Shown here: positions 16,954-25,520 of the stretch, piece after piece
How the letters are laid out: the number at the start of each line of letters is the position of its first letter
Numbering within the stretch: position 1 is the first letter of the stretch
From: CAG-557 sp045540315
GTDB lineage: Bacteria; Bacillota; Clostridia; Oscillospirales; Acutalibacteraceae
Assembly: GCA_045540315.1 (NCBI GenBank)
Contig: JAZQHA010000053.1
Coordinates: 79,074 to 143,073, forward strand
Length of the DNA stretch: 64,000 nt
Direction of reading: 5' to 3'
Notes under the pieces: model-generated
The model's input: only the letters and a program-made list of their open reading frames with translations
Database searches by the model: none
Told to the model about the DNA's origin: nothing
Made by a program: the position numbers and the translations under genes

Positions 16954-18242
16954 TTTTAAAAGAGGTAAAAAGCACCAGAATCGGTGACAAGTATTTTTGC
17001 GTGGAACACAAATCTGGCCTTCGCGTGTTTGTTTATACAAAGCCTGGTTTTAGCTCGACCTATGCTATAATCGGTACAAAATACGGCTCTATAAATACGA
17101 GTTTTAAATCTTGTGGCCAAAATGAAGTTACTAAAGTTCCGGACGGAATTGCGCACTATCTTGAGCATAAGCTCTTTGAAAGCGAAGACGGAGATGCCTT
17201 TGCAAAGTATGCAAAAACCGGTGCCTGCGCGAATGCTTATACTTCGTTCGATATGACTTGCTACCTATTCTCGTGTACTGAGAAGTTTGAGGAATCCCTG
17301 AAAATCCTTTTAGATTTAGTTCAGTCGCCGTACTTTACAGAGGCTAATGTTGAAAAAGAACGTGGCATTATTGGCCAAGAGATAAAGATGTACGATGATG
17401 ACCCTTCTTGGCGCGTTATGTTTAACTTGTTAAGGGCTATGTATCATAACCATCCTATAAAGGTGGATATTGCTGGTACAATCGAGTCTATAGCACAAAT
17501 TACTCCGGATAATTTATATAAGTGTTATAATGATTTTTACAACCCTAACAACATGGTTCTGTGCGTTGCGGGAAATGTGAAGCCAGACGATGTTATGCGT
17601 ATTGTCGATGAATCTATGAAGTCAAATGATAATAAAGTTCCTGAAGGTATTTTCCCAGAAGAACCCTATAACGTAGTAACAGATAGGATAGAACAGCATT
17701 TTGAAATAGCTATGCCAACTTTTCAGTTAGGCTTTAAAGAAAAAGTGGGAAAAACTCGCGCAACCGATGAGCAAATAGCTCAGACAGACATAATTTTGCA
17801 TGCGTTGGCATCAAAGTCCTCTAAGCTTTATAAAAAATTGATGGACGAAAATTTGATAAACGATTCTTTTGGTTACGAATATTTTGAAGGCTTAGGATAT
17901 GCTGCAGTTATTTTCTCTGGTGAGTCAAGTAACCCAGATAAAGCTGCTAAAATTATTAAACAGGCTATCGAAGAATTGCACACAAACGGTGTATCGCAGG
18001 AAGACTTCGAGCGAGCTAAAAAATTAGTCTACGGCCGAAATGTCGCCATGCTAAATAGCTCAGAGAATATCTCGAACGCAATGATGAATTTGGCCTTTGC
18101 GGGTAGAGAGCTGTTTCACGCCATTGAGTGCATTGCAAATACTACGCTGGAGCAAGTTAATGATAGGTTGAAGCAACAGCTTGATAACAATAATTCATCG
18201 CTTTCGGTAGTCCTACCTATGCCAGACAAAAAAGGTATTTAA
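16950..18242 (+). CDS. ymfH: M16-family metallopeptidase YmfH-like
   Basis: The 430-residue protein keeps the M16 zinc motif HYLEHKLFE (HxxEH) near residues 69-73 and the distal Glu in ERGIIGQEIKMYDDDP. It is the catalytic-type partner of the preceding gene. In Bacillus the ymf cluster is linked to EF-P modification, but direct substrates are not established. One base separates its stop from the ATG of lgt apart from AC, so the three genes likely form an operon. Confidence 0.87.
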   Translation: MILKEVKSTRIGDKYFCVEHKSGLRVFVYTKPGFSSTYAIIGTKYGSINTSFKSCGQNEVTKVPDGIAHYLEHKLFESEDGDAFAKYAKTGACANAYTSFDMTCYLFSCTEKFEESLKILLDLVQSPYFTEANVEKERGIIGQEIKMYDDDPSWRVMFNLLRAMYHNHPIKVDIAGTIESIAQITPDNLYKCYNDFYNPNNMVLCVAGNVKPDDVMRIVDESMKSNDNKVPEGIFPEEPYNVVTDRIEQHFEIAMPTFQLGFKEKVGKTRATDEQIAQTDIILHALASKSSKLYKKLMDENLINDSFGYEYFEGLGYAAVIFSGESSNPDKAAKIIKQAIEELHTNGVSQEDFERAKKLVYGRNVAMLNSSENISNAMMNLAFAGRELFHAIECIANTTLEQVNDRLKQQLDNNNSSLSVVLPMPDKKGI

Positions 18243-18243
18243 C

Positions 18244-19053
18244 ATGTCGACGTTTTATAATGTTAGCTTCCCCGGCCTTAATCTTAATTTTAAAGTTTAT
18301 CCGATTGCGTTCCGAGTCGGTGCTATTACAGTACATTGGTATGGCATTATTCTTTGCGTGGGCTTTTTGTTGGCTATTTGGTATGGCTTGGCTAACTGTA
18401 AACGCTTCGGTATTGATGAAAATTCATTGATTGATGCGACTATGGTGGGACTTGTTTGTGGAATAATCGGTGCTAGGCTTTATTATGTGCTGTTTTTTCC
18501 AGGTGACACCTTTTGGAAAGACCCCATTAAAATCTTGCACATTAATGAAGGTGGTATCGCTATTTATGGCGGAATTATCGGTGGTTTGTGTGGTGGCCTT
18601 TTGGTTGCCAAAAAGAAGAAACTTAATTTATTGGCTGCTCTAGATTTGGCTGCGTTAGGCTTTCTCATTGGACAAGGCATCGGTCGTTGGGGTAACTTTA
18701 TGAATCAGGAAGCATTCGGTTCGCAGACAGATTCTCTCTTTCGTATGGTTAGCGAGAATACGGGCGGTCTTGCAGTACATCCCTGCTTTTTATATGAGTC
18801 ACTTTGGTGCTTGCTAGGATTTATAATTTTGCATCTCTGGCGCACTAAGTTTCGCAGTTTTGATGGCCAGATTTTTTTACTTTATTTGATATGGTACGGA
18901 CTAGGGCGTTTCTTTATCGAATCTTTGCGCACAGACAGCTTGATTTTACCCGGCGTTAATTTGAAAGTATCTCAAGTGGTTGCTATCGTTACAGCTTTAG
19001 TTGGAATCGTATTGTTGTTTAAGTTCAGAAAACAAAAAGTTAGTTCTCTTTAG
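18244..19053 (+). CDS. lgt: Prolipoprotein diacylglyceryl transferase
   Basis: Lgt attaches diacylglycerol to the lipobox Cys of prelipoproteins at the membrane. The 269-residue polytopic protein has the signature GQGIGRWGNFMNQEAFG, the HWYGI segment near residue 36 and GLGRFFIESLR near the end. Substrates in this window include the lipoproteins at 23646 and 38756. Confidence 0.97.
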   Translation: MSTFYNVSFPGLNLNFKVYPIAFRVGAITVHWYGIILCVGFLLAIWYGLANCKRFGIDENSLIDATMVGLVCGIIGARLYYVLFFPGDTFWKDPIKILHINEGGIAIYGGIIGGLCGGLLVAKKKKLNLLAALDLAALGFLIGQGIGRWGNFMNQEAFGSQTDSLFRMVSENTGGLAVHPCFLYESLWCLLGFIILHLWRTKFRSFDGQIFLLYLIWYGLGRFFIESLRTDSLILPGVNLKVSQVVAIVTALVGIVLLFKFRKQKVSSL

Positions 19054-19066
19054 TTTCATTCAAGAG

Positions 19067-19200
19067 CTTACCTGCAGCAGCGGGAGCCCTTGGCTCGAAA
19101 CAATCATGTCATGATTGTTTCGAGCAGGAAGCTCGCCAAAGGCGAGCTTCCTCGTTCAAAAATAATGTTTTTGAACGCAAGGGCTCCGCGCGCAGGTAAG
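19067..19200. repeat. Four-way-junction hairpin repeat, copy R4 (type C)
   Basis: The outer stem is CTTACCTGC (19067-19075) with GCAGGTAAG (19192-19200), continued by GGAGCCCTT/AAGGGCTCC. Three arms follow with almost no unpaired bases: GCTCGAAACAATCATG/CATGATTGTTTCGAGC, AGGAAGCTCGCC/GGCGAGCTTCCT and CGTTCAAAAA/TTTTTGAACG. It lies between tandem lgt and lepA. The sequence is unrelated to types A and B but the topology is identical. Confidence 0.92.
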
Positions 19201-19244
19201 CACGTAACCATTTTCTTTAGATAAATATTATGAGGTGATTTATA

Positions 19245-21053
19245 TTGTTATTTCCGCGCGAACAAATTAGAAATTTCAGCATTATAGCGCACATTGACCA
19301 TGGAAAATCCACACTTGCCGACCGCATTTTGGAGCTGACTGAATCGGTGGCGACGAGGGAAATGTCTGCGCAACTGTTGGATAATATGGAGCTAGAAAAG
19401 GAGCGCGGAATTACTATCAAGGCACGCGCGGTGACACTTTTATACAAGGCTGACGATGGGAAGGACTACATTTTCAATTTAATTGACACACCAGGTCACG
19501 TAGACTTCAACTATGAGGTTTCGCGCTCTTTGGCGGCGTGTGAGGGTGCTGTACTTGTGGTAGATGCATCTCAAGGAATCGAGGCACAAACTCTGGCGAA
19601 TACATATTTAGCCGTAGATGCAGGTCTTGAGATTGTTCCAGTAGTAAACAAAATCGACTTGCCGAGTGCTGATCCTGAGCGCGTTAAGGGCGAAATCGAG
19701 GATATAATAGGGATTCCAGCTGATGAGGCACCATTAGTTTCGGCAAAAACGGGCCTAAACATAAAAGACGTGTTGGAGAGCATTGTAAAGGTAGTTCCGC
19801 CGCCTAGTGGTGACCCGGAGAAACCATTGCAGGCGCTGATTTTTGACTCATATTATGATGCATACAAAGGTGTCATAATTTATGTACGTATAAAAGATGG
19901 CTCGGTTAGAGTTGGCGATGAAATAAAGCTAATGGCGACTGATGCCAGGTTTACTGTTGTTGAGTGTGGATTTTTACGTGCAACTAGCATTGAACCTCGA
20001 AGCGAACTAGTTGCAGGAGAAGTTGGTTATATAGCGGCATCGATAAAGTCTATAAATGATGCTCGTGTTGGAGATACTGTTACAACCGTGCAAAACCCAG
20101 CTAAAGAGCCGCTACCTGGATATCGCGCAGTTAACCCAATGGTATTTTGCGGAATTTATCCAGTGGACGGTTCAAAGTATGGCGACTTACGGGATGCTCT
20201 TGAAAAACTACAGCTTAACGATGCATCTTTATCGTTTGAGCCAGAAACATCGGTAGCGCTTGGTTTTGGTTTTAGGTGCGGTTTTTTAGGCCTTTTGCAT
20301 ATGGAGATTATTCAAGAGAGACTCGAGCGAGAGTACAATTTTGACATCATTACAACAGCGCCTAGTGTAATTTACCGGCTAACTAAGACGGACGGCGAAA
20401 TCGTTTATATCGACAACCCAACGAATTATCCGGAGACAAGTGTTATCGTTAAAGCGGAGGAGCCGATGACCAATGCTCATATTTACGCACCTTCTGATTA
20501 TGTTGGAAATATCATGGAGCTTTGCCAGGAACGTCGCGGTGCATTTAAGGATATGAAGTATCTTGATGATACGCGTGTTGACATTCATTACGAGCTACCT
20601 CTTAACGAGATTGTATATGACTTTTTCGATACATTAAAATCAAAAACACGCGGCTATGCCTCTTTTGACTACGAAGTGATTGGATACACGGAATCAGACC
20701 TAGTAAAACTCGACATAATGCTAAATGGAGATATCGTTGATGCGTTATCCTTTATCATACATCGAGAAAAAGCTTATCAGCGTGCAAGAAAAATGGCTGA
20801 AAAACTTAAAGAGAAAATTCCGCGCCAGCTCTTCGAAGTTCCAATTCAGGCTTGTATTGGTGGTAAAGTCATTGCTCGCGAGACCGTTAAAGCTATGCGA
20901 AAAGACGTTCTTGCCAAGTGCTATGGCGGAGATATCACTCGAAAGAAAAAGCTACTTGAGAAGCAAAAAGAAGGTAAGAAACGTATGCGGCAAATCGGAA
21001 CAGTTGAGGTTCCTCAAGATGCATTTATGTCGGTGCTAAAACTTGATGATTAA
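19245..21053 (+). CDS. lepA: Elongation factor 4
   Basis: LepA is a translational GTPase that acts on the ribosome. The 602-residue protein has G1 AHIDHGKST, switch II DTPGHVDF, G4 NKIDLP, and the characteristic C-terminal domain with AFMSVLKLDD at the end. It starts with TTG at 19245 preceded by GAGGTGAT. Repeats R4 and R5 bracket the gene. Confidence 0.97.
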   Translation: MLFPREQIRNFSIIAHIDHGKSTLADRILELTESVATREMSAQLLDNMELEKERGITIKARAVTLLYKADDGKDYIFNLIDTPGHVDFNYEVSRSLAACEGAVLVVDASQGIEAQTLANTYLAVDAGLEIVPVVNKIDLPSADPERVKGEIEDIIGIPADEAPLVSAKTGLNIKDVLESIVKVVPPPSGDPEKPLQALIFDSYYDAYKGVIIYVRIKDGSVRVGDEIKLMATDARFTVVECGFLRATSIEPRSELVAGEVGYIAASIKSINDARVGDTVTTVQNPAKEPLPGYRAVNPMVFCGIYPVDGSKYGDLRDALEKLQLNDASLSFEPETSVALGFGFRCGFLGLLHMEIIQERLEREYNFDIITTAPSVIYRLTKTDGEIVYIDNPTNYPETSVIVKAEEPMTNAHIYAPSDYVGNIMELCQERRGAFKDMKYLDDTRVDIHYELPLNEIVYDFFDTLKSKTRGYASFDYEVIGYTESDLVKLDIMLNGDIVDALSFIIHREKAYQRARKMAEKLKEKIPRQLFEVPIQACIGGKVIARETVKAMRKDVLAKCYGGDITRKKKLLEKQKEGKKRMRQIGTVEVPQDAFMSVLKLDD

Positions 21054-21068
21054 ATAATGAACGCAGCA

Positions 21069-21180
21069 AAAACAGGGGGCCCGGCTTCGCCAAAAGAATT
21101 ATAGTTCTTTTGGCGAAAACCGACCAAGATCGGTCGGTTAGTCGAAAAAAAATTTTTTCGACTGCCGGGCCCCCTGTTTT
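21069..21180. repeat. Four-way-junction hairpin repeat, copy R5 (type C)
   Basis: Outer stem AAAACAGGGGGCCCGGC (21069-21085) pairs perfectly with 21164-21180. Arms: TTCGCCAAAAGAA with its complement (6-base loop), AACCGACC/GGTCGGTT, and AGTCGAAAAAA/TTTTTTCGACT. It lies between lepA and hemW. The 17-bp outer stem is the longest in the window. Confidence 0.93.
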
Positions 21181-21210
21181 GGTAAGCTGCTTTTTAGTAA
21201 GGGAGTTCTT

Positions 21211-22314
21211 ATGAGACCTATAGGATTGTATATACATATACCTTTTTGTGAGAACAAGTGTCCGTATTGTGATTTTTATTCACTTAAGGCTGAGATAGAT
21301 ATAATGAATCGATATACAAATATGGTTTGTGAGACGCTTCTAAACTACGCTAAAAATATGGAGTTATCTTTTGATACAGTTTATTTTGGAGGCGGAACCC
21401 CGAGTTTACTTGGAAACAAAAACTTATCAAAAATAATGAACACGATTCGCGATAATTTCAACTTGTGCGCTAGCGAGGTAACGTTAGAAATCAATCCAAC
21501 CAGCTCGGCCAAACTAGATTTTATACGCTTAAAAGATTCTGGAATTAATCGTTTATCTATTGGAGTACAGTCTGCTTTTTATGAAGAGTTAAAAGAACTA
21601 GGACGAAAGCATAGTGTCCAAGATGCTGAACTTACCATAAAAATGGCCCAGCAAACTGGCTTTAATAATATATCTTTGGACTTAATGATTGCAGTGCCGG
21701 GGCAGACAAAAAGCTCGCTTAAACAATCTATAGATTTTTGTGTTGCGCAGAAGGTCCAACATATTTCGGCTTATCTGTTAAAGATAGAAAAAAATACGCC
21801 TTTTTATAAAATGCAAGATCAGCTAAACTTAAAGGACGATGACGAACAAGCAGAGTTGTACTTGTATTTAGTTGATGAATTAGACAAGCGAGGGTTTAAG
21901 CAATATGAAACTTCAAATTTTGCCAAAAAAAGCTATGAAGGTCAACACAACTTAAAATACTGGAATGCCGAAGAGTATTTAGGAATTGGACCATCAGCAC
22001 ACTCATTTATTAATGGCCAAAGATTTTTTTATCCTCGCTCGTTAGCTGATTTTTTATCCGGGAAAATAAAAGTTGTTGAAGATGGTATCGGAGGAACTCC
22101 GGAAGAATATGCGATGCTTAGATTACGACTTCGTGAAGGCCTAAATAATAAAGCTTTCAAAAAAAGATTTGGCATTGATATTCCTCGAGTTTATTTTGAA
22201 AAAGCAAGTTTATATCAAAAAAATGGTCTTACATATGTCGATGAAAACAATATTAGTTTTACTTCTAAAGGCTTTTTGCTCTCCAACGCATTAACTTCCC
22301 AAATTATTTTATAA
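21211..22314 (+). CDS. hemW: Radical SAM protein HemW
   Basis: The 367-residue protein has the radical SAM cluster motif CENKCPYCDFYS near residues 12-22 and the GGGTPSLL glycine-rich SAM site. The CDFY pattern and the lack of an extended C-terminus place it with HemW, a heme chaperone-type relative of HemN, rather than with true coproporphyrinogen dehydrogenase. lepA-hemW adjacency is typical of Firmicutes and supports this. Confidence 0.9.
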   Translation: MRPIGLYIHIPFCENKCPYCDFYSLKAEIDIMNRYTNMVCETLLNYAKNMELSFDTVYFGGGTPSLLGNKNLSKIMNTIRDNFNLCASEVTLEINPTSSAKLDFIRLKDSGINRLSIGVQSAFYEELKELGRKHSVQDAELTIKMAQQTGFNNISLDLMIAVPGQTKSSLKQSIDFCVAQKVQHISAYLLKIEKNTPFYKMQDQLNLKDDDEQAELYLYLVDELDKRGFKQYETSNFAKKSYEGQHNLKYWNAEEYLGIGPSAHSFINGQRFFYPRSLADFLSGKIKVVEDGIGGTPEEYAMLRLRLREGLNNKAFKKRFGIDIPRVYFEKASLYQKNGLTYVDENNISFTSKGFLLSNALTSQIIL

Positions 22315-22360
22315 TAACCCTATAATTTTGCGCTTTTATAAAAAAACATTTTCCTAAGGC

Positions 22361-22389
22361 TTGACAAAAATGTTGTAAAGCACTAAAAT
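22361..22389 (+). promoter_or_regulatory. Sigma-A promoter of the metalloprotease gene
   Basis: TTGACA (22361-22366), a 17-base spacer and TAAAAT (22384-22389), 43 bases before the ATG at 22432. Confidence 0.8.
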
Positions 22390-22431
22390 AATATTGTTCG
22401 AACAAAATTATTTAGTAAAAGGAGTGCTTTT

Positions 22432-23529
22432 ATGAAAAAGAAAAAAGGGTTAATAGTCGGAATAAGTGCAGTTATTTTGGCTTTATCAGCTGTTCTAGTT
22501 TGGAAGTTCGTTCTGGTAACACCACAGGCAACAGTTGAGCAAAGCATACCTAGTTCACCATCAGTTGAATTATCTGAAGAAGAGCGCATTTACAAAGAGC
22601 TCATAGGCAATTTAACTGATGTCATTAATGACTCTGAAAAAGCGCAAATACAAACATTAATAAAAAAATTAATTGATATTGAAAACCAGGGTGATGATAA
22701 AACCCAAAAAGTACCTGTGTATAAGGAAATTATCGAAATATTAGACGCTGTTACATTGCGTGCGCACAGTGCGGAAGACCTGGAAACATATAAAAAATAC
22801 TACGATGCCACACAAGACGTAACAAACGGTTTGATAATTTCGGAACAATATCAATATGAAATTATATCTGACGGCAGTATTGCGGCCTTAACACCCGTAA
22901 ATGCATCACAACTTGAGCAACATAAACAGCTTTGGGAAAAAACTAAAACAATAATTCCATTTAACTTATTAACTGGTATCAAATACTTTGTTCCGTTTAC
23001 ACCGCCAAAAAAAGAGAGCTATGCTGGCGGATTTATGCAACCAATTGATTTTTCTGCTAAACCATATGAATGGAGCCTTGGCATAGCAACCATCGCAGAT
23101 GAAAAGATTTTACCGTATATTTTTATTCATGAATATGGTCACTATATTTCTCTAAAAGACACGACACTTAAATTTACTGATGATTTTGCGAATCTAACCG
23201 CTGATGATGGCGAACTTATACAAAATTTTCTTATAGGTTGTAATGGACATATCGCAGAAGAACTTGACCATATTGATAAAAACAAGCACTATCTCTTCTA
23301 TGCAAGGCATAAAGACGATTTTGTTTCTAAATATGCGGCAAGCAACTCGTTGGACGATTTTGCAGAAAGTTTTGCTCACTTTGTTATGGGCTCTACTTAT
23401 GATTCAGAAATTTTAAAGAAAAAAATGAAATTTTTTGAGGACAGACCAGAGTTAGTTAACATGAAAAATCAAATATTAGCTAACTTAAAAAAGAACGGTA
23501 TAGAAGAAATCATTACTGCAACGGAATAA
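22432..23529 (+). CDS. Membrane-anchored extracellular zinc metalloprotease, putative
   Basis: The 365-residue protein has an N-terminal anchor (GLIVGISAVILALSAVLVW), a Ser/Pro/Glu linker, a helical region and then a zinc site: HEYGH at residues 233-237 with a likely third ligand Glu312 in FAESFAHFVMG. HExxH plus a distant Glu defines the gluzincin-type arrangement. I do not recognise a named family. The domain should face outward. It has its own promoter and terminator and stands alone; no inhibitor or substrate gene is adjacent. Confidence 0.7.
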   Translation: MKKKKGLIVGISAVILALSAVLVWKFVLVTPQATVEQSIPSSPSVELSEEERIYKELIGNLTDVINDSEKAQIQTLIKKLIDIENQGDDKTQKVPVYKEIIEILDAVTLRAHSAEDLETYKKYYDATQDVTNGLIISEQYQYEIISDGSIAALTPVNASQLEQHKQLWEKTKTIIPFNLLTGIKYFVPFTPPKKESYAGGFMQPIDFSAKPYEWSLGIATIADEKILPYIFIHEYGHYISLKDTTLKFTDDFANLTADDGELIQNFLIGCNGHIAEELDHIDKNKHYLFYARHKDDFVSKYAASNSLDDFAESFAHFVMGSTYDSEILKKKMKFFEDRPELVNMKNQILANLKKNGIEEIITATE

Positions 23530-23537
23530 GAGTTTTA

Positions 23538-23569
23538 AAAGCCGCAGAGTAAATCTGCGGCTTCGTTTA
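23538..23569 (+). terminator. Terminator of the metalloprotease gene
   Basis: GCCGCAGA/TCTGCGGC with a 5-base loop, followed by TTCGTTT. Confidence 0.75.
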
Positions 23570-23589
23570 TGTTATGCAATTAAATATCT

Positions 23590-23628
23590 TTATAAAATAT
23601 AATAAAGACCACATCTCTGCAGTCTTTA
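23590..23628 (-). terminator. Terminator of the DUF5067 lipoprotein gene
   Basis: On the minus strand TAAAGAC/GTCTTTA is followed by TTATATTTT. The stem is AT-rich and weak. Confidence 0.5.
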
Positions 23629-23645
23629 CTATATTAGGAGAAATT

Positions 23646-24182
23646 TTATTTTACTTTAAAAGTTCTTGTAATCATAGTTGTGTCGTTTTGCTCTTCTTGT
23701 TCTGTCTGTCCTGCTTTGGAAACCCTAACAGTCACATCAGAATCATCTTGCAAAACATAAGCTTCATAGACTTTTTTTGTTTCGCCTGGCTTTACTTCTG
23801 TTATCATATTTTCAATATCAGTTGGGCCATCGGCGATATCAGCCTGAGAACACGCTGTATCATTTTGATAAGCTTCTGCAGATAAGACATTTGCAAACTT
23901 CACTTTTTTGCTTGAGTTGTTTGTAAACGAATAAGATACCATTACAGATTTCTTATTGTTTTTTGACTGTATAACCTCAGCTGCGTCTATAGAAACCTTA
24001 AAGTCACCTATTGTGCCTTCTTTTTCTTGCGTAGCCTTAGGTTCTGGCTCATGTGTGTTATCTTCTGATTGGCTTTGCGATTGATTATCGCTATTAATAG
24101 AAACATTAGATTGATTTGAACCACATGCAGCAAAAGTTGTTGCCATTGCCACGAGCATTAACATTAATGCAGTTTTTTTCAT
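23646..24182 (-). CDS. DUF5067-type lipoprotein
   Basis: The 178-residue protein has a signal peptide with lipobox FAAC (Cys20), a Ser/Gln/Glu-rich linker and an immunoglobulin-like domain starting at GTIGDFKVSIDAAEV. The pattern VSYSFTNNSSKKVKFA followed by EVKPGETKKVYEAYVL matches DUF5067. Such proteins are surface lipoproteins of unknown function. It is monocistronic and convergent with the metalloprotease gene. Confidence 0.8.
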   Translation of the reverse strand: MKKTALMLMLVAMATTFAACGSNQSNVSINSDNQSQSQSEDNTHEPEPKATQEKEGTIGDFKVSIDAAEVIQSKNNKKSVMVSYSFTNNSSKKVKFANVLSAEAYQNDTACSQADIADGPTDIENMITEVKPGETKKVYEAYVLQDDSDVTVRVSKAGQTEQEEQNDTTMITRTFKVK

Positions 24183-24287
24183 AACTCAACCCTCTTTCAT
24201 ATCATTGAATGTAAGTTTAACATATACAACAAGCAAATACAAGAACTTATTTTAAGTTTGTCATATAAACCCAAATACGTCTAATGT

Positions 24288-25256
24288 TTATGTTGAAAGC
24301 TCCAAACTAGTTTTATACAAGTCGATATCAAACGACTTTTTCCTGTCCAATCCCTCTAAAATATCATATGCCACTATTTTACCACGATTCATCGCAATAA
24401 CTTTAGAGCCTTCCGATTCACAAAGAACTTCTACAGCTTTTGCTCCCATCGCACTTGAGATTACTCTATCTCGAGCGGTAGGTGAACCGCCTCGCTGCAC
24501 ATGTCCTAAAACCGTTGTTCGTGTAATAACGCCGGTTTCGTTTTCAATTTGTTGAGCAATTACATCAGAGTCTCCTGCACCTTCCGCTACAATAACTATG
24601 AAGTGACTCTTCCCCATATCCCGAAGTTTTTTTATTTTTTCAATTACATCTTTGTGTAAGTCAAAACTTACCTCTGGTACTAGTATTGCCGTAGCTCCTA
24701 CAGCTATTCCTGTCTGCAAGGCAATATTTCCGCAATGTCGCCCCATCACCTCAACAACACTGCACCTCTCAAATGCTTCTGTAGTGTCTTGAATCTTATC
24801 AACCATCTGCATCGCTGTATTGACGGCCGTATCGAAACCTATCGAATACTCACTACAAGGTAAATCATTATCAATTGTTCCTGGAACTAAAGCACAGGGA
24901 ACTCCTGCTTCACTAAGCTCCATTGCACCTCGTAATGAACCATCTCCGCCAATAACAATTAGTCCATCTAAACCTAAACGTTTACAATTATCCCTCGATT
25001 GTAAAACGCCCTCTTTGGTAATAAATTCTTTGCTTCGAGCTGTATATAAAATGGTTCCACCTTTGTTAATAATATTCGAGACAGAGTTAAAATCCATAGG
25101 AATAGCATCTCCTGCAAGTAACCCTCTATACCCGCGACGAATGCCGAAAACTTGCAAACCTCTGCTGATGCCAACCCTAACTACTGCCCTAATAGCTGCG
25201 TTCATTCCCGGCGCATCTCCACCGCTTGCCAGAACACCAATTTTTTTCATGTTCAT
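24288..25256 (-). CDS. pfkA: ATP-dependent 6-phosphofructokinase
   Basis: PfkA phosphorylates fructose 6-phosphate. The 322-residue protein has GVLASGGDAPGMNAAIRAV, the catalytic loop PGTIDNDLPCSEYSIGFDTA with TIDND, and VEVMGRHCG. GDGSLRGA gives the ATP-site Gly typical of ATP- rather than PPi-dependent enzymes. GGAGGAAGC precedes ATG 25256. Confidence 0.96.
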   Translation of the reverse strand: MNMKKIGVLASGGDAPGMNAAIRAVVRVGISRGLQVFGIRRGYRGLLAGDAIPMDFNSVSNIINKGGTILYTARSKEFITKEGVLQSRDNCKRLGLDGLIVIGGDGSLRGAMELSEAGVPCALVPGTIDNDLPCSEYSIGFDTAVNTAMQMVDKIQDTTEAFERCSVVEVMGRHCGNIALQTGIAVGATAILVPEVSFDLHKDVIEKIKKLRDMGKSHFIVIVAEGAGDSDVIAQQIENETGVITRTTVLGHVQRGGSPTARDRVISSAMGAKAVEVLCESEGSKVIAMNRGKIVAYDILEGLDRKKSFDIDLYKTSLELST

Positions 25257-25372
25257 AAAGCTTCCTCCAATATAACTCCGTTTTATGCCATTATATCACA
25301 GACAAAACATTAATCAACACCAACTTTAAATTTAGCTCAACTTGTTTTGTGTAGTTTTCTGCTAGTCTCGCC

Positions 25373-25473
25373 GCCGCGAGGCCATAAGAACCACAAATTT
25401 TGTGGTTCTTATGTAACCAGCACTCCCTGAGTGCTGGTTAGGCTCCATAAAAATTATGGAGCCGCCTCGCGGC
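25373..25473. repeat. Four-way-junction hairpin repeat, copy R6 (type B)
   Basis: Outer stem GCCGCGAGGC (25373-25382) with GCCTCGCGGC (25464-25473). Arms: CATAAGAACCACAAA and complement (25383-25413), TAACCAGCACTC/GAGTGCTGGTTA (25414-25440), GGCTCCATAA/TTATGGAGCC (25441-25463). No unpaired base separates the arms. It lies between tandem dnaE and pfkA. Confidence 0.93.
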
Positions 25474-25520
25474 TGGCCCACTGGCCAAGCAGTTATCTTG
25501 GTTTCAAGGCTCTCTTTACG

